From Ectobius pallidus (lineage: Eukaryota > Arthropoda > Insecta > Blattodea > Ectobiidae), in the NCBI GenBank assembly GCA_964059195.1, contig CAXKWD010000004.1:121058043-121122042 (forward strand): 64,000 bases of DNA, read 5' to 3'. The notes beneath the pieces were generated by a model. It was not told the origin of the DNA. It made no database searches and saw only the letters and a list, made by a program, of their open reading frames with translations. Positions 13,117-25,879 of the stretch are shown piece by piece. Position 1 is the stretch's first letter. Each line of letters begins with the position of its first letter. The position numbers and the translations under genes were made by a program.

Positions 13117-14199
13117 GTTTCTGTTTCTGTAACAATATACCAGTGATGATGTTTAAGAACAACCTTGGAAATGTTCTTTATTAATGGCTTTGAAGGATAT
13201 CGGTTTAACTCAAAGTACTCGAGGTACTAAAAAATATTAAGTGTAAAGTAGGAAATCTAGAAGTGATGTTGCTAAACATCCAATTATTAAATCGATATAA
13301 TTATATTTTATGTTAAATACATTTTAGTCGGGTCCAGTTCCCTTCACTCAGTAAGTACGAATAAGTTATACTGAGTTAACAAAACAATAACCATGAAATG
13401 AATATGCCTTATAAGGGTGTATCAGCTTAACTATCCTCCCATGTGTACAACAGTTTTACTAACCCGCAATGTTGCTTTACTATTGAACTGCTTGCTATGC
13501 TTGATGGTCACTCAGAATTAGAATGTGCTTTTGGAACATAAAGTTCACTAAGACAATATAGAGTTTAATATTAAATTACATTCTTGGGAGAGAAGATTTT
13601 TATATCTGAATTACGGTAGTATTCTTAAATTTTTTTAAATTCCTTCATTCTGGAATTTAAAACGCTTGATTAGAGTACTTTTATTACGTAAAGAAGGAGC
13701 TCAGCGGTAACATAGGCTACTTCAAGTATTCGCACACTTTATTTACACTGACAATGATTAAACGAAACGACAAGAGAAGTAACTATATATAGGCCTATAC
13801 GAGAGTAGCCTACTAGTCAAATTAAAATAAAGCATTTATGATTTTCACTACCCTTAGATAAATTAACCCTTGACAATCTGTTACTGGAAGTCGTCTTATC
13901 TTTAAAAATGAATTCTTTCTCGTAGTCTTTCTCTAAGTCTTATTTTTCTTTTTGAGGATCAGTGTCTTCTTTTTTCATGTGCATTTGCTTCAGTTACAGT
14001 TGAATAACTTATTGGCCTACTTCGCGGCATATTTCAAATACAATTTCGTGGAATTTGTAGGCCTACATATCCAATTCAAACTCCCTTTTGGTATAATGTG
14101 AAAGATCACTAAGAATAATATACTTGTTAAGAATGTGAAATCATTCTTCGAAATTTAGAAGGAAAGGGTTTTGAAACATATTATATTCTACACTATAAG

Positions 14200-14200
<1 letters not shown>

Positions 14201-14250
<50 letters not shown>
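14201..14250. repeat. (ATT)n microsatellite
   Basis: About 16 uninterrupted ATT units. Confidence 0.97.
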
Positions 14251-14252
<2 letters not shown>

Positions 14253-14259
14253 TCATTTA

Positions 14260-15470
14260 TAATAGTGACTGCAGGTATATTTTAATGGTATTATAATTTT
14301 CTTACGCAATTAATTAAAAGGTAGTGTTTATTGTAGATCTACTTTTTTACTTTTTCTAGGACTCACTAAAGACACACCAGGCTTTCTCACAAAAACATAT
14401 TTGAGGAAATATCTTACGCCAATTATAATATATGGCAGCTATAATTTTTCTCAGATTGCGCAACAAATAGAATCATTTCCAATTGCATTAAATGTTATTA
14501 AGTATTTCAGAACACAGTTTACATTACCATTGAAGCCTCCGCGTTTTCCATTAGGAATTCATAAAACTTTTTTTTACTTAGATTTTTCTTTTTTACTTGC
14601 ACAAGTACAAATTTCACTAAGATTCTACAGTATTTTCAGATAATTATTCAGAGATCCAAGGAAATAGGTGTTAGGCCTATGGAAAGTGTGTAGGTATTAC
14701 TGCATTTTTCCATTCTAAATTTTGCCTATTCGTGGGCATTCTATAAAAAGAAATCCAGTCAAGGTTTTAACGCATAGTTATATAATGCTTCTTAATGAAA
14801 TGCCATCCTTTGTTCTTTCTTTAAGCCCCCTTCCCCCCCCCCCCAAAATAAAAAGAAACCACATCGAAATGCGCCATATCGTCATGAATACTTTTGGGGG
14901 GAAAAGTGAATGTAAAAATACTTCCTCATTGGCAACAAACGTTACAAATAATGCGCATAAAAATGAACATACATATCATTTGGATGAAATAACAGAACTT
15001 TTAGATGAAGTATGTTTATGAAGAAGTTTTATTACGGATAAGGAAAGAAAACTAATTTGAATCAAGACACCATCACTTTTCAAGGACTGCTGGATGAATT
15101 CATAATTACAGTGATGATGGAATAGTAAGGTTCGCCTCTTGGTTTGCTCAACATGGTCACTGGGATACTCAACTAGATAAATACAGGAATTACTTCTTAC
15201 GGGTTGATCCGGAAACTAAGCTTTCAACCGTGACCTTAGCAGTGGATGATCGCGAGGTAGTGACCCTGAAAGCACGTGTTCTAGAAATCTAGGGCATATG
15301 TTACTTTCTCTCCATTTGTTCTCTAAAAGTAACACTATTTCACCTTTTTTGGTATATAGTTCAGGTAGTCCTTCTGTTATGGCCGTCTTGCAATCTCATT
15401 TTGTATGAACGTCACCATGTCTTTGATATTCTGGACCGTGATTTCTTATATCACATACCACTATTGTATC
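14260..15470. other. Stretch without recognised gene
   Basis: Two short open frames (14401-14643 and 14722-15021) show no known domain. The second includes a C-homopolymer run (14833-14845). Confidence 0.35.
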
Positions 15471-15479
15471 ATAATGATT

Positions 15480-15935
15480 TAATGATGTGAAGATATCTGG
15501 AGGAATCTAAAAAATCTTTTCGATGCCTGCGGGAAAGTTGGATTGGAAATTAATACAGAAAAAAGCTAAGTATGTGGTCATGAAACGTTAAAATAATGCG
15601 CTACAAAGTATTAGAATATCCGATAAAGCATTCGAACAAGTAGAGAAATTCAAATATCTGGGAGCAATAATTACAAATAATATTAAAGCAGAAGTTAAAA
15701 TCAGGAAATGCTTGCTTTTATGCGATTCAGAAACTTTTTATCTTCTGTCTTCTCTGGATTTAAAGGAAATAGGAGAGGGATGGTTGGATGGAATAAGCAC
15801 AGAATAGGGTTGAACGGGGGCTCATGTAAGCGCGGAAACGAATCTCCGAGTTCCATAAAAGGATCCGGGTAATGATCCTTCAGCTTGCTTAGGACTTGTC
15901 TATTGCCATTGAGTAAGTAAGAAGATACAGTACGC
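15480..15935 (+). pseudogene. Non-LTR retroelement, RT C-terminal end and 3' tail (family N)
   Basis: Fragments in changing frames read LFDACGKVGLEINTEK, then SIRISDKAFEQVEKFKYLGA, the usual segment just after the reverse transcriptase catalytic core in RTE/CR1-like non-LTR elements (the KxKYMVMSR and KYLGxxI region). In-frame stops show it is inactive. The last 130 bases (agcacagaatagggttg through gcttgcttaggacttgtctattgccattgagtaagtaag) match the minus-strand element ending near 23300 and the stub at 46650, so this is the 3' end of one family, with an AAGT-type tail. The 5' part is absent, as expected for target-primed, truncated copies. Confidence 0.75.
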
Positions 15936-15959
15936 TTAATTATCTCCATTTTTCATCAT

Positions 15960-17630
15960 TTTTCTATTTTATTGTATAGGTTGATGCATGAGTTTTGCAT
16001 TAATTTCAGGAAATGAAGGCTAACTTGATTTCTGGGAAAATGTTGTAGAACTTGTATTAAAATTTTAATTGCTTCTATAACTATTTTATTTGTATTAATA
16101 TAATGGTTAATTCAGACTAGATTATTTATCCTACGTGCATACATCCGACATAGTTGATTTCACAGTCTTTTAAAACTGTGTTAAACGGCAGGCAAAACTT
16201 CCCTGGCTAAGCTAATAGCGAGCGAGAGAGCTGCTGGTCGCAGAAGAAACAGTTTGACATTTGAAAAGTTTGACATTTGACTACTAAAAATGATCACATT
16301 TTGTTAATCCTTCAGAATTTGAACTTTTTCTTTCAAGTCGCTAATCTGTTGCCAGGAAAATGGTAATTAGCTAATAGACTATAGCCTATCTTTCTTGTCC
16401 GAACGGAATCAAATTTGCATTCTGTCTGTATTAAGCTACAAAATGCCACTTAACCTAGTGCATTCGAAACATGGACTATGATCGTTTTTAGCCGTGGCAG
16501 ACAATGAAAGATTCAAAGTGAATTACTTCTTTAAAAACAAAAACAGTCGTCATTTTCTATTATTGCGAATAATTTTTTAATGCAAATTATGTTATATATA
16601 ATTTCTTTGTGCTAAACAAAACTTTTGAATTAGCATAGGCCTATTCATATTTTTCATAAATTCCCTTAATCTTACATTTAAACAATTTGTTATAAATAAT
16701 CTTCGTATTCTATACTGTCATATTAGTACTCATAATAACTTGTACCGATTTTAGAATTCCCTTCCTCTTTCAACGTTGTGCGAATTTCATGAATAGGTAT
16801 AAACTTATACAAGAATATGATCTAACGATCTGCCATTACTATTGAAAACACAGTAGGCCTACTCATATTCCTGTAGATTAAGACCAGTTTATTTGAGGAA
16901 ATATGTGACTAGATATAGCGAACATAGGGCTGTGTTTCAGATTTGTATTCATCTTATCATTACATAATGTTTTTGTTCTGCTTCTCTTTATGGAAAATAT
17001 TAGCCTACTCCATGCGTTTATATTTTTCTCCCGTAAGTTACTTATGCAATATGTATCATTTTAACGCATCTTATGCCTTGTAATTCTAGCTCTAATTATA
17101 AAACTGTTGGATTTTATTGGTTGTTTACCTAAACTTTAGCTTACCATTTAAAACTTACAGTTTCTACTCCTGTGGATTTTTATCCTGTTTTCCTTAGTTC
17201 GCGAATAAAAAACTATCAGAATGTAATGTCATTCTTTTTAAATTTAGCGTTAACGGTATAGACCACATACGACTCGCTAATTACTAGACGCAGTTATCTG
17301 GTTAACACTTCTGCGTCTCATGTCTACAATACTCTATAAGTCGAGTTCTCGGTACTAAGTTACATGACCACTAGATATTATTTTTGCATTAGACCAGGGT
17401 CGGCAACATATGGTTCCCAGTAGGCCTAAATGGCCAAACGTAATAGTAAGAAAATTTTAACGAATAATTCTCATTTGACCATGGAAACATTTAGTATCTT
17501 TCATACCATCCAAATGCATATATGGTCTTGACATCAAACAAGAATTTGGAACATTCTTCCTTCAATCGTGGGCTTCTACAGATACTTAATAATACCGTTT
17601 CACTCAACTCAATGCTTAATGTGCTTGCAA
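15960..17630. other. AT-rich stretch without recognised gene
   Basis: No exon or named repeat is supported. A hAT-like start (agggtcggcaacatatgg) at about 17397 has no partner end that I could find. Confidence 0.4.
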
Positions 17631-17639
17631 GTACAGTAT

Positions 17640-17985
17640 TTGTCTCGCTCTTTTATTACATGAATACAACTTTGAAACAAACGTAAATTTTCCTGCTTCT
17701 ATGATGTCAGTCACATAATCTTAGTAACCTTTTCACTGCTAATAACGTATAAATGAGTCACATAAAAACTGTATAAAAGTAGATATATGAGATTAGCACA
17801 ATAATGCTTTATGTAGAATTTGAGGATTTTTTCCCACTTGTTAAAATTACCATTCATGAAGACTAGCTGTTCCACTAAATTTTTTCTCATTGATTTGAAA
17901 CTTGAAGCCCACTAATGCTTTCACTTGATATTTGCTTATATATATACATAATTATACATTCACTCTGAAAGAGTTAAAGTGAGAT
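17640..17985 (+). repeat. Unknown dispersed repeat family U, longest copy
   Basis: This copy joins the left part seen at 12590 (acatgaatacaactttgaaa) to a right part (ctgtataaaagtaga, tgttccactaaat, gcccactaatgctttcactt) that recurs near 37350-37520 and 56645-56910. All copies are in the same orientation. No terminal repeats or coding potential were recognised. Confidence 0.65.
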
Positions 17986-18759
17986 TGTAATAATACCAAA
18001 TAGGCCTATGTTGGCTTCTAAATGCCAACTTCTGCACTAGACTAATGTATCTTTCTAAAAACTCACCAAAAAGTATTATGTATTATTGATTTTTTATGTA
18101 TAAATTTATAAATTAATAATACCGGGTAGTTTATACATTTTTTTTTTATTGACTGCATCACAACTATTCCATAACACCCTATTTTATCTCCCTACTTTGT
18201 GCATTAAGACTAGTGATAGTTGCCGCGAACCTAAATTGCACAACAGAAACTTCCCACACAGCAAGAATATATTTCGAGAAAGGGGTCCACCATCAGGAAG
18301 ACATCTGTCCTCTGAAAAATGAACAATTGAGCAACTGCAAGTGGGCCGGACTGTTACATGAATGGGAGAGGCAGGAAGTGTTTTATGTGAAAATCTTAAA
18401 GAAATCGACCTTCAAGACAAGATTACTGGTTGCAATCAGCGCAATGGTATAATGAAGCAGTGATAGACAGTGCAACCCTAGACTACTCTCCTAATCATGG
18501 TACTAATAATAAGACCTACAATGATTATTCTCTAACTTAGAACATATTAATAAGTTTGTAAGCTACCTTTCAATTCTCTCTGATTCCGCTAAGTTATAGG
18601 CCTATTATTTTAGCCTTAAAAGAACGCTTCTGTTATTGTTGACATTTATTGTTGTGAATAGTTTAACTGTTTTACGGAATCTTAAGTTAGAGTAAAATTA
18701 TACCACACGGTGCCACTTTACAATACGATCGATTCATTCTAACTAATTCATTAGTTGTT

Positions 18760-18965
18760 GCAAGATTGGGAGTACGTGATCAGATGCTGATTTTCACTGC
18801 CAGTTTTCTTCTCGAGTCGCTAATTCTATATTAGATTGCTCCTCAGTTTCCCTTAAGAGACCGAGGCTGCTCTTTTCCTGACCTCCCTACCTCGGAAAAA
18901 TCAGAGAAAATACACGGCATAAAATGTGGTCCTCCAGATCCGCAGTTAAGAAAGCCAATTGAACC
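18760..18965 (-). repeat. SINE family B, diverged copy
   Basis: The reverse complement carries aactgcggatctggagg, then tttttccgaggtagggagg and a gactcgag-type block, in the same order as the copies at 43225-43522 (plus) and 33740-34000 (minus). Confidence 0.6.
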
Positions 18966-19522
18966 GTTCTGCTGGCAATATTATTCCGATGGAATATCAT
19001 TTTCCTCCACGATCTGAAAAGTTACAAACTTTGATGGAGCTCAAATATCCTTGTCTAGAATTTTTAAATATTTCACATTTAAGAAAATACTTTAACCCCA
19101 GAAGAAATAATATTATTGAATGAAATAATTTCAAATCATAATTATTGAGAAAAATGGGACAGTCATCACATCAGATGTTATATTGGTTTATAATACAGTA
19201 GTATAGTCTAATGATTCTCCCAAGAAAACTGTCTGGCACCATCTATCCCTTTTCTAAGTGCCCTTTTTGTATCTGAATTCCCTAGAACCTTACTTTTTTG
19301 GGTTAGGCCTATATAAAGTAACTTCCTTTGTCACGGACTGTTTACAATGAATTGCTGTATTTTAAAGGGTAATATTTAATTGAAAATAGCGGGGTTTGAA
19401 GACACTATGAATAATATCTTCAACATCTCAATTGCTTACAGTTTTATTTTAATACCTGTTATCTAAATTATTTTTAGTTCTACACATTTTTCTTCAAGTG
19501 AAAAATAGTGGGCTGTTAGATG

Positions 19523-20653
19523 CACTAGCTCAGGGGAAGTCAACTACGTCTTGTGATGACGTTTGTGGAGCAAGAGCATGCGGATCCCATGTGTGTGACG
19601 TCAGCAAGAGCGCACGGTAGTAGGGGTGTTTAGAGTACGCTAGATTTAGGTACTAGAGGACCTATTCACTTTAGCTCTGTGGGTAGAACAACTTCTGGTT
19701 GGAAATACTGAGCATTTTTCAAAGTTAATGCAAGATGCGATCCTGATAGTGTTCTCTCTGCAGAACATGTGTTAGTTCTGCAAAACATTCTTCTTCAGTT
19801 CGAATCGAGGTTTCAGGATGTGGAAAACCTTTCTCCAATATTTAAACTTTTTGCTACCCCATATTTAGTTAATGTCAAAGACGTTCCTTGCCCGTATCAG
19901 TTGGAACTGCTAAACTTACAATGCGACGATCTGTTAAAGGACAAATACGAACGTAAAGTGGTCTTGGGTAACTTTTACAGAAATTTCTCTGAAACCAGAT
20001 TCCCGAAACTTGCCGCACGAATATTATGTAATTTTGGATCGACATATGTGGCCGAACAATTTTTTTCACTAATGAAATGTGCAAAGCTCAAATCAAGAAG
20101 TACATTGTCAAATCACAACCTAAATGTAGTCTTCGGTTAAATATTGCTCAAACATTACGTCCCAACATTGATAAAAGAAAAAAGAGACAGGAAAGTCAGA
20201 AAATTGTTACTGTAATCTTGTATCATCTAAGGTGCAGACGAGCTTGTATGGTAATTAATTCAGTTCATTTTTTTAATTATTTTTATAGTAGTGAATTATG
20301 TTAATTCAAATGATAGTATTGTCTATTTTTGTCAAAGAACATAGATTTTGTGGAAAGGCAATTGTTCTCACAGAATAGAAAAATAGAATCATTTATAATA
20401 TGTTAAACTACTGTGCTGTAATTAACCGATAAACTATCAAGAAAATCGAATGATGTTTCATTAACTCGGAAACACGTATTACGTAAGTTCTAACCCCCTA
20501 AATTCCCCCTGCCCGCAATACTAATACCCCTCTGTTCCCCCCTGTTCACTGATGCCTACATTTCACATACTCCTCGCAGAGGTACAACGCGAGCAGTGAG
20601 AGCAGAAAGCAGTGACGTCACAGAGCAACCTTCTGTCTTCCCCTGCACTAGCT
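19523..20653. mobile_element. Non-autonomous hAT element with 8-bp target duplication
   Basis: The element runs 19531-20645 (1115 bp). It begins CAGGGGAAGTCAACTACG and ends with the reverse complement of CAGGGGAAGACAGAAGG, a 9-bp perfect terminal inverted repeat with subterminal tgacgtca motifs on both sides. It is flanked by perfect 8-bp direct repeats CACTAGCT (19523-19530 and 20646-20653), the target duplication length typical of hAT elements. A remnant of the transposase lies inside. At 1.1 kb it is much shorter than autonomous hAT elements, so most of the gene has been deleted. It appears to be inserted in another repeat (family V, see 20655). Confidence 0.92.
19751..20230 (+). pseudogene. 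hAT transposase C-terminal remnant (ZBED/GTF2IRD2-like)
   Basis: The open frame 19769-20140 encodes 123 residues that match the C-terminal dimerisation region of hAT transposases of the GTF2IRD2/ZBED type: SPIFKLFATPYLVNVKDVP, LELLNLQCDDLLKDKY, then FPKLAARILCNFGSTYVAEQ and FFSLMKCAKLKSRSTLSNHN. The YVAEQFFS and KxxxRSTLSxxxL blocks are the conserved hAT C-terminal motifs. The frame then shifts: the expected continuation (LRLNIAQTLRPNIDKRKKRQ) is read in another frame from about 20110. The zinc-finger and catalytic parts are missing. It lies inside the hAT termini described separately, in the orientation expected for that element's own gene. Confidence 0.85.
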
Positions 20654-20654
20654 G

Positions 20655-21060
20655 GTTATAGTACATTACGCAAGAAGCCTATAATGACATTTATTAAGAT
20701 GTTTATGTTTATGAAACGAGCAACGCGAGATTTTAGGTTCACTCAAACAAACGGCAACGAGCCCGCCATGACCTTCACATCAGATGGTTGTCGTAGTTAT
20801 GTCTTCTACGAGGATGGTAGCTCATGGCATCGGTAAAATAGAAACTTCCTTTTGATAATTTTCTTGAAACCAACGGATTTTGACAACATGAAATGAATTC
20901 ATTTTAGTGTATCAAAATTAACACTAAGAGAATTTATTTTATTTTAAATACAGGTTCAATCAGCAGTTTTCAGCTCAAGGTCTCAAGGTCTCAATATTGT
21001 TCCGTGTTCGATAATAATACATACCATGCCGATGTCATAATGAAGATCAGTTTCGAAATG
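20655..21060 (+). repeat. Dispersed repeat family V, plus copy
   Basis: From cgcaagaagcctataatg (about 20669) to gttccgtgttcgataataat (about 21018), this segment matches the reverse complement of 40430-40955. Shared blocks include tgaaaccaacggattttgac, attttaaatacagg and ttcactcaaac. The other copy carries about 90 extra bases after gcgag. The hAT element ending at 20645 sits at its left edge. Confidence 0.75.
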
Positions 21061-21069
21061 AGTGTCATG

Positions 21070-22500
21070 AAATCGTTAAGTCACACATAATAAGCGTATT
21101 ATAATATTATAGGTCGAACAAAACCCTATCTAGTGCATAAATTACAGATTATGTGTTTTTAAACGTTCATGCTTACACTGTTATGTTTGTTCCTGCTCGA
21201 TTTAATGTCAGAATGCACTTCAATTGTTTTTCTGGATATTTAAATTCTGTATTAAAATCTATTGTCTAGACGTCAAGAACTAACATATTGTAATTTTGAA
21301 TCCTTTCTCGAATGAAAAGTTGTAATAGTGTTTGTTATTTGCCATAAAAAGAGACAACATTTTGTTCACATTTATGTATATTCAAACAATAATTTACATT
21401 CATCAGTGTTCAGAAGCATATCACTTTCTGTGTTTTCTTCCACTTAGTAGTTGGCATCGTAATTTATACATAATTTTAAGAAGCAATCTTTTACATTCCA
21501 CTTCGTTTGAATACATCTTTATGAACACACAGTTTTTGTAATTGAGATCAAAACTTACATTTGCTGATATGAATTATTAAAGTATATACATGTATATATG
21601 GCTTACTGGTTCTTACTTTTATGTTCTTCGCCAATTTTATTGATACCCTGGCACTCGGAAGTGATGACGAAAAAGGAAGAAGTGATTATAAATATTGCTC
21701 AGCGATGTTACGTAATCTAAATAAAGCACTATGATTGATTCCATAGAAATTTTAATAAGCTATTGTCCCAAATCAAAAGACTGACTTATGATGGAAATAG
21801 TCTTAGGTTCTGTAACAAGTACTTTTGGAATTACCGAAAATACACAAGCAATGCAGCTGCATGGATATTTATCTAGAGGGAATGTTGCATTGATGATTAT
21901 TTATAGAAAATATGTAATAAGTAGGTAATAAAATACTTTTCTTGGTGAAATTAAATGGTCATATTAGTCTGTGATCATATTATTATTGAAAGGTATTTAT
22001 GTTATAATTTATGTAGCTTTTCTCATTGGACATTGTTTGCTGCATTCTGGAAGACATTTGTCATAACATATAATTATAAATGTTGATCCCTGAACAGATG
22101 TAAGTATAATTAATTTTATTAAGAGAAGAAAAAGCTTTAAATAACCACTTAATAATTATATTATTTTTATAGCTCTCAGTGACGCGCAGAATATTGGCAA
22201 GTTATGTTTCTCGAAATATGCAGGTGAGAACAAAATGTATTTCAGTGATGGGATTGGGGATCGTGTCTTTATCATGTACACTAGAGCTAATAGAAAAATT
22301 TTGATAAAGATTGAGTGAAGGAGGACTATGATTGGTTGATGTTGAATGCATATTTACACACGTTTGGTCTGTATCTAATAGCTGACGAAAGAGTGGAATA
22401 GTCATCATAATCGCTGTTATGGTTATTATTGTTGTCATAGAAGTGTGCCCGTACAGATGATGTGTATGCAGACTAGGTGGGCAGCTAGGATGTATTGTTC
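21070..22500. other. AT-rich stretch without recognised gene
   Basis: No supported exon or nameable repeat in this interval. Confidence 0.4.
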
Positions 22501-22532
22501 TGGCAAACGTCCTACACGGCCCACGTATGGGC

Positions 22533-22554
22533 AAGGCCGGGCCGGGCCGGGCCG
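22533..22554. repeat. Short (GGGCC)n tract
   Basis: ggccgggccgggccgggccg stands in a locally GC-rich patch (about 22500-22720). The patch also holds gagcgcccacatggcgctcg, an interrupted inverted repeat near 22672-22691. Identity unknown. Confidence 0.6.
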
Positions 22555-23249
22555 CCCACAGATGAAGACAGTGTGGTTCAAATGACAGTACTGGAAGCTG
22601 GATATGACGTCACCTCAAGGCAGCTTTCAGTTGTTGTGCTTCCGTTATGAATGACGTGCTTTCAAATATGCGAGCGCCCACATGGCGCTCGTTCCATTTG
22701 GAAATTCAAAAACTGAAGAGATCAAACATGTGTGGGTACTGAGCACGTGTGGGATATGAAACTGGTTCCCATAGCGGGAACAAGGAAGAGGAGGAGGGGA
22801 TTATAGGTCCATAGAAGGTGGAAGTGATGAAGTACAAAGAATGGGATGAAGTCTATACAATTTGTGTGTATTATTCAACCTAGTCCCTCGACATTCGGAT
22901 TTCATTAAACATTTTTGCTAATACATCAGCTTAGTAATTAGCTTCGTATATATCAAAACATGTACAAATGTCAGTATAATGAAAGCTTGCATTGAATTGG
23001 TGTGACAACATTAAACATGTAAAAGCTTCAAAATACTGATGACTACAATTGTGCAGCCCAATGCAATCAATATCTTTAAAATATAAAATTTATGGTAAAT
23101 ATTTTACCCAGAATACTCATTTAAACTCAAGAGAATGCAAATTAGTCAAACCGGAGTGAAAAAATCTTCGGTGGTACCTTACTAGTACGTATTGACGCAG
23201 TATTCGCTTTGAAAAATGTAGAACAACAGGAACAATATAAGGGGATGTA

Positions 23250-23250
<1 letters not shown>

Positions 23251-23298
<48 letters not shown>
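23251..23298. repeat. (ATT)n microsatellite at the tail of a non-LTR element
   Basis: About 16 ATT units, directly followed on the plus strand by a tttacttacttgcttacttact tract. Read on the minus strand, the AAGT-type tail of the family N element passes straight into (AAT)n. Confidence 0.9.
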
Positions 23299-25750
23299 TA
23301 CTTACTTGCTTACTTACTTACTCAATGGCAATAGGCAATTCCGAAGCAAGTTAAAGGAATATTATATATTTTATGGAACCCGGATGTTCATTGCCGGCTT
23401 ACATGAACCCGCCATTCAACCCTATTCTGTGCTAACTCCATCCAACCTTCCCTCGCAAATCCTACTTCCCTTAAATCTATCCTAATCTTGCCCTCCCACC
23501 TACATCTATGTCTTCCATCTCTACATCTACCTCTTCCCTTCGGGTCTCACAGTCAATATTTTTATATTATCTTTTCTCCCCCATGCTCGCAACATGTCCA
23601 GCCCATTTAATCCTCCGTGATTTAATTACCCTTACGATATTCGGTGAAGAGTACAGGTTATGGAACTCGTCACCATGGAGTAATCTCCAGTTCCCATTTT
23701 CATCTCTCAAGGTCCAAATATTTTCCTAAGCACCCTGTTTTAGAACCCTCTCAGATTATGTTCTTCCCGAACAGTAAGCAACCATGTTTCACATCCATAT
23801 AATGCAACCGGCAAGATAATTGTTTTATACATTTTTATTTTTAGATTTCTGAACAGGAGACGTATTACATAGTTTTCGAATTGCATAAAAACAAGCATTT
23901 CTTGATTTTTGTCGACACTTAACTTTTACCTTAATATTTTTTTATCTGTAATTATTGATCCCAGATACTCATATTTGAATTTCTCCGCTTGTTCGAACGA
24001 TTTACCGTCAATTCAAATAATTAGTGGCGCATTATTTTGACTTTTCATGACCATATGCTTAGTTTTTCTGTGTTCATTTCCAACCGGACATTCCTGCAGG
24101 CATCGAAAAGACTTTCTGCATTTCTTCCGATTGTGTTTATGTCATCGCCCAACAGTCAAACATCATCTGCGTAAACTAAAATCGGGTGATAGCTTTTTAT
24201 TTTAGGTCTACCTTGTTTTCCTGAACTTTCCTAATGGCATATTCCAAAGCGAAATTAAAAAGTAAAGGCGATACTGCATCTCCTTGCTTCAAGCCACTTT
24301 TAGTGGCAAACGTATCCCATATAAGTTTCCCTACGCTGACTCTGCTATAGGTTTCATTTAGATACATTTTGATCAGCATAACTAAATTATTTATTATCCC
24401 AAACTCAGTGAGAATATTGTACAACTCTGCTGTAAGTTTCATATAGACACATTTTGATCAGCATAACTAAATTCTTTATAAACCCAAACTCAATTAGAAT
24501 ATTGTACAATTTGTCTCGCCTATCTGAATCGTACGCTTTTTTAAATTTGTGTAGGCCTACAGGTGGTGAACTAACTTATTATATTACCACTTTTTCTCCA
24601 AGATTTGGTGAATACAAAATATTTTATCAATGATTGAACTATTTCGTCTAAATCCACATTGTTGATCAATGATTTCGTCCACATACTGGGTTAATCTTGA
24701 CAGAAGTATATTAGAAAAACTTTTGTATGATACTGATAAATAAATTTCTCGATGGTTATTACATTTGGTCCTATCTCCCTTTTATGGATCGGCTCTGCTG
24801 TGAATAATTCGCTTTCTACAGTTTGGACATTTCCATGTACATTTAATAGCGATTAAAGAAATGTTTTTCATCAATTCGAAATATTATTTGTAACAGCGAG
24901 TACAGTGCCATCATTGTCCTTAATTATGTTTGTTCTAGGTTGAAAACCTTTCTTGAACTCGTTTATTCCCTTGTAGAGGTTACTAACATTTTTGTCTTTA
25001 TTATTCTCCTCTAATTAATTTGCTTTGTTTTCGAGATTGTTTATTTTCTTTGTTCTAATGGTTCTAGCGATTTCTCGTTTAGGATTGGTGAGATTTCCGA
25101 CAGTGGTTTCATTTGGATTGTGTAACCATTCTAGTTTCGCCTGCTTCCTCGCATTTACTAATTCCATGCACCTATCATCAAACCAAGGTATATTTTTTTC
25201 AGTTCAAGCGGCCCTAATTTTTTCTTTTGCGGATTCTTTAATATTGTTTTTAATACTTTCTCAGATTTTATCGATATTCATATCATCCATAGTTTCTGGT
25301 TCTGCAATGTTTTCTATAACTGCAAATCTGTTCGAAATTTCTACTTGGTAAGCGTTCTTAATTTGGTCTTCATCTAGCTTTTTCAGATTGAATATCTCTA
25401 TATCGAAATTTTGCCTACTTTCTTTGTTTAATGAAAGTTTCTCCCGAACAACCGCAACTCCCAGATAAAGATCCGAATCGCAGTCAGCGCCCCTAAAAAT
25501 TCGGACATAAATTATACTAGACTGCCTCCTTGTATCTATTAGCACACGGTCGATTTGATTACAAGTCTTTCTCTCTGGCGAAGTCCATGTGTATTTTTAA
25601 GAATATCACGATATGGGAATAATGTACTCTTTACGATTAAGTTTTTAGCTGTGGCAAAATTCACTAGTCTAATCCCATTGTCGTTGCTCTGCAAGTGGAG
25701 ACTTGCGTTCCCAATTATGTGCTTGAAAATACACTCCCTCTGTACTTTCG

Positions 25751-25751
<1 letters not shown>
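23299..25751 (-). pseudogene. Non-LTR retroelement remnant with endonuclease and RT pieces (family N)
   Basis: On the minus strand the order is endonuclease, reverse transcriptase, 3' end. Near 25700-25261 the frames give NDNGIRLVNFATAKNLIVKS, NQIDRVLIDTRRQSS and RIFRGADCDSDLYLGVAVVR, the C-terminal motifs of an APE-type endonuclease (the NQIDxVLID and DCDSDHYLV region; here the catalytic His is replaced, L in SDLYL). Around 24442-24197 come ELYNILTEFGI and SGLKQGDAVSPLLFNFALEY, a core RT motif. The 3' end (gcttcggaattgcctattgccattgagtaagtaag, complement of about 23305-23345) matches the copies at 15840-15930 and 46650-46741. Many stops and indels make it inactive. It is also missing most of the central region between endonuclease and RT cores in readable form. 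Confidence 0.85.
24341..24510. repeat. 85-bp tandem duplication inside the RT remnant
   Basis: Segment 24341-24425 (tctgctataggtttcattta onward, ending gaatattgtacaac) repeats at 24426-24510 with several substitutions. The duplicated unit encodes the NILTEFGIINNLVMLIKM stretch, so the element carries this piece twice. Confidence 0.85.

Positions 25752-25829
<78 letters not shown>
25752..25829. repeat. (ATT)n microsatellite
   Basis: About 26 ATT units. It interrupts the endonuclease region of the minus-strand non-LTR element: conserved sequence (KHIIGNASLHLQSNDNG) starts immediately on its other side. Confidence 0.97.
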
Positions 25830-25879
25830 GCCAACCATAATATTCCTAACAATGTAATTTTCAAAAATAAAAACTATCA

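Noticed and set aside
14722..15021. 99-codon frame as an exon
   Set aside because: Contains a C homopolymer and no known domain; no splice context that joins it to another exon.
17397..17430. hAT-like left end agggtcggcaacatatgg
   Set aside because: I could not find a matching right end or target duplication, so the similarity may be chance or a fragment.
18213..18452. 79-codon frame as a gene
   Set aside because: No domain, no splice support and no repeat match; length is within chance for this composition.
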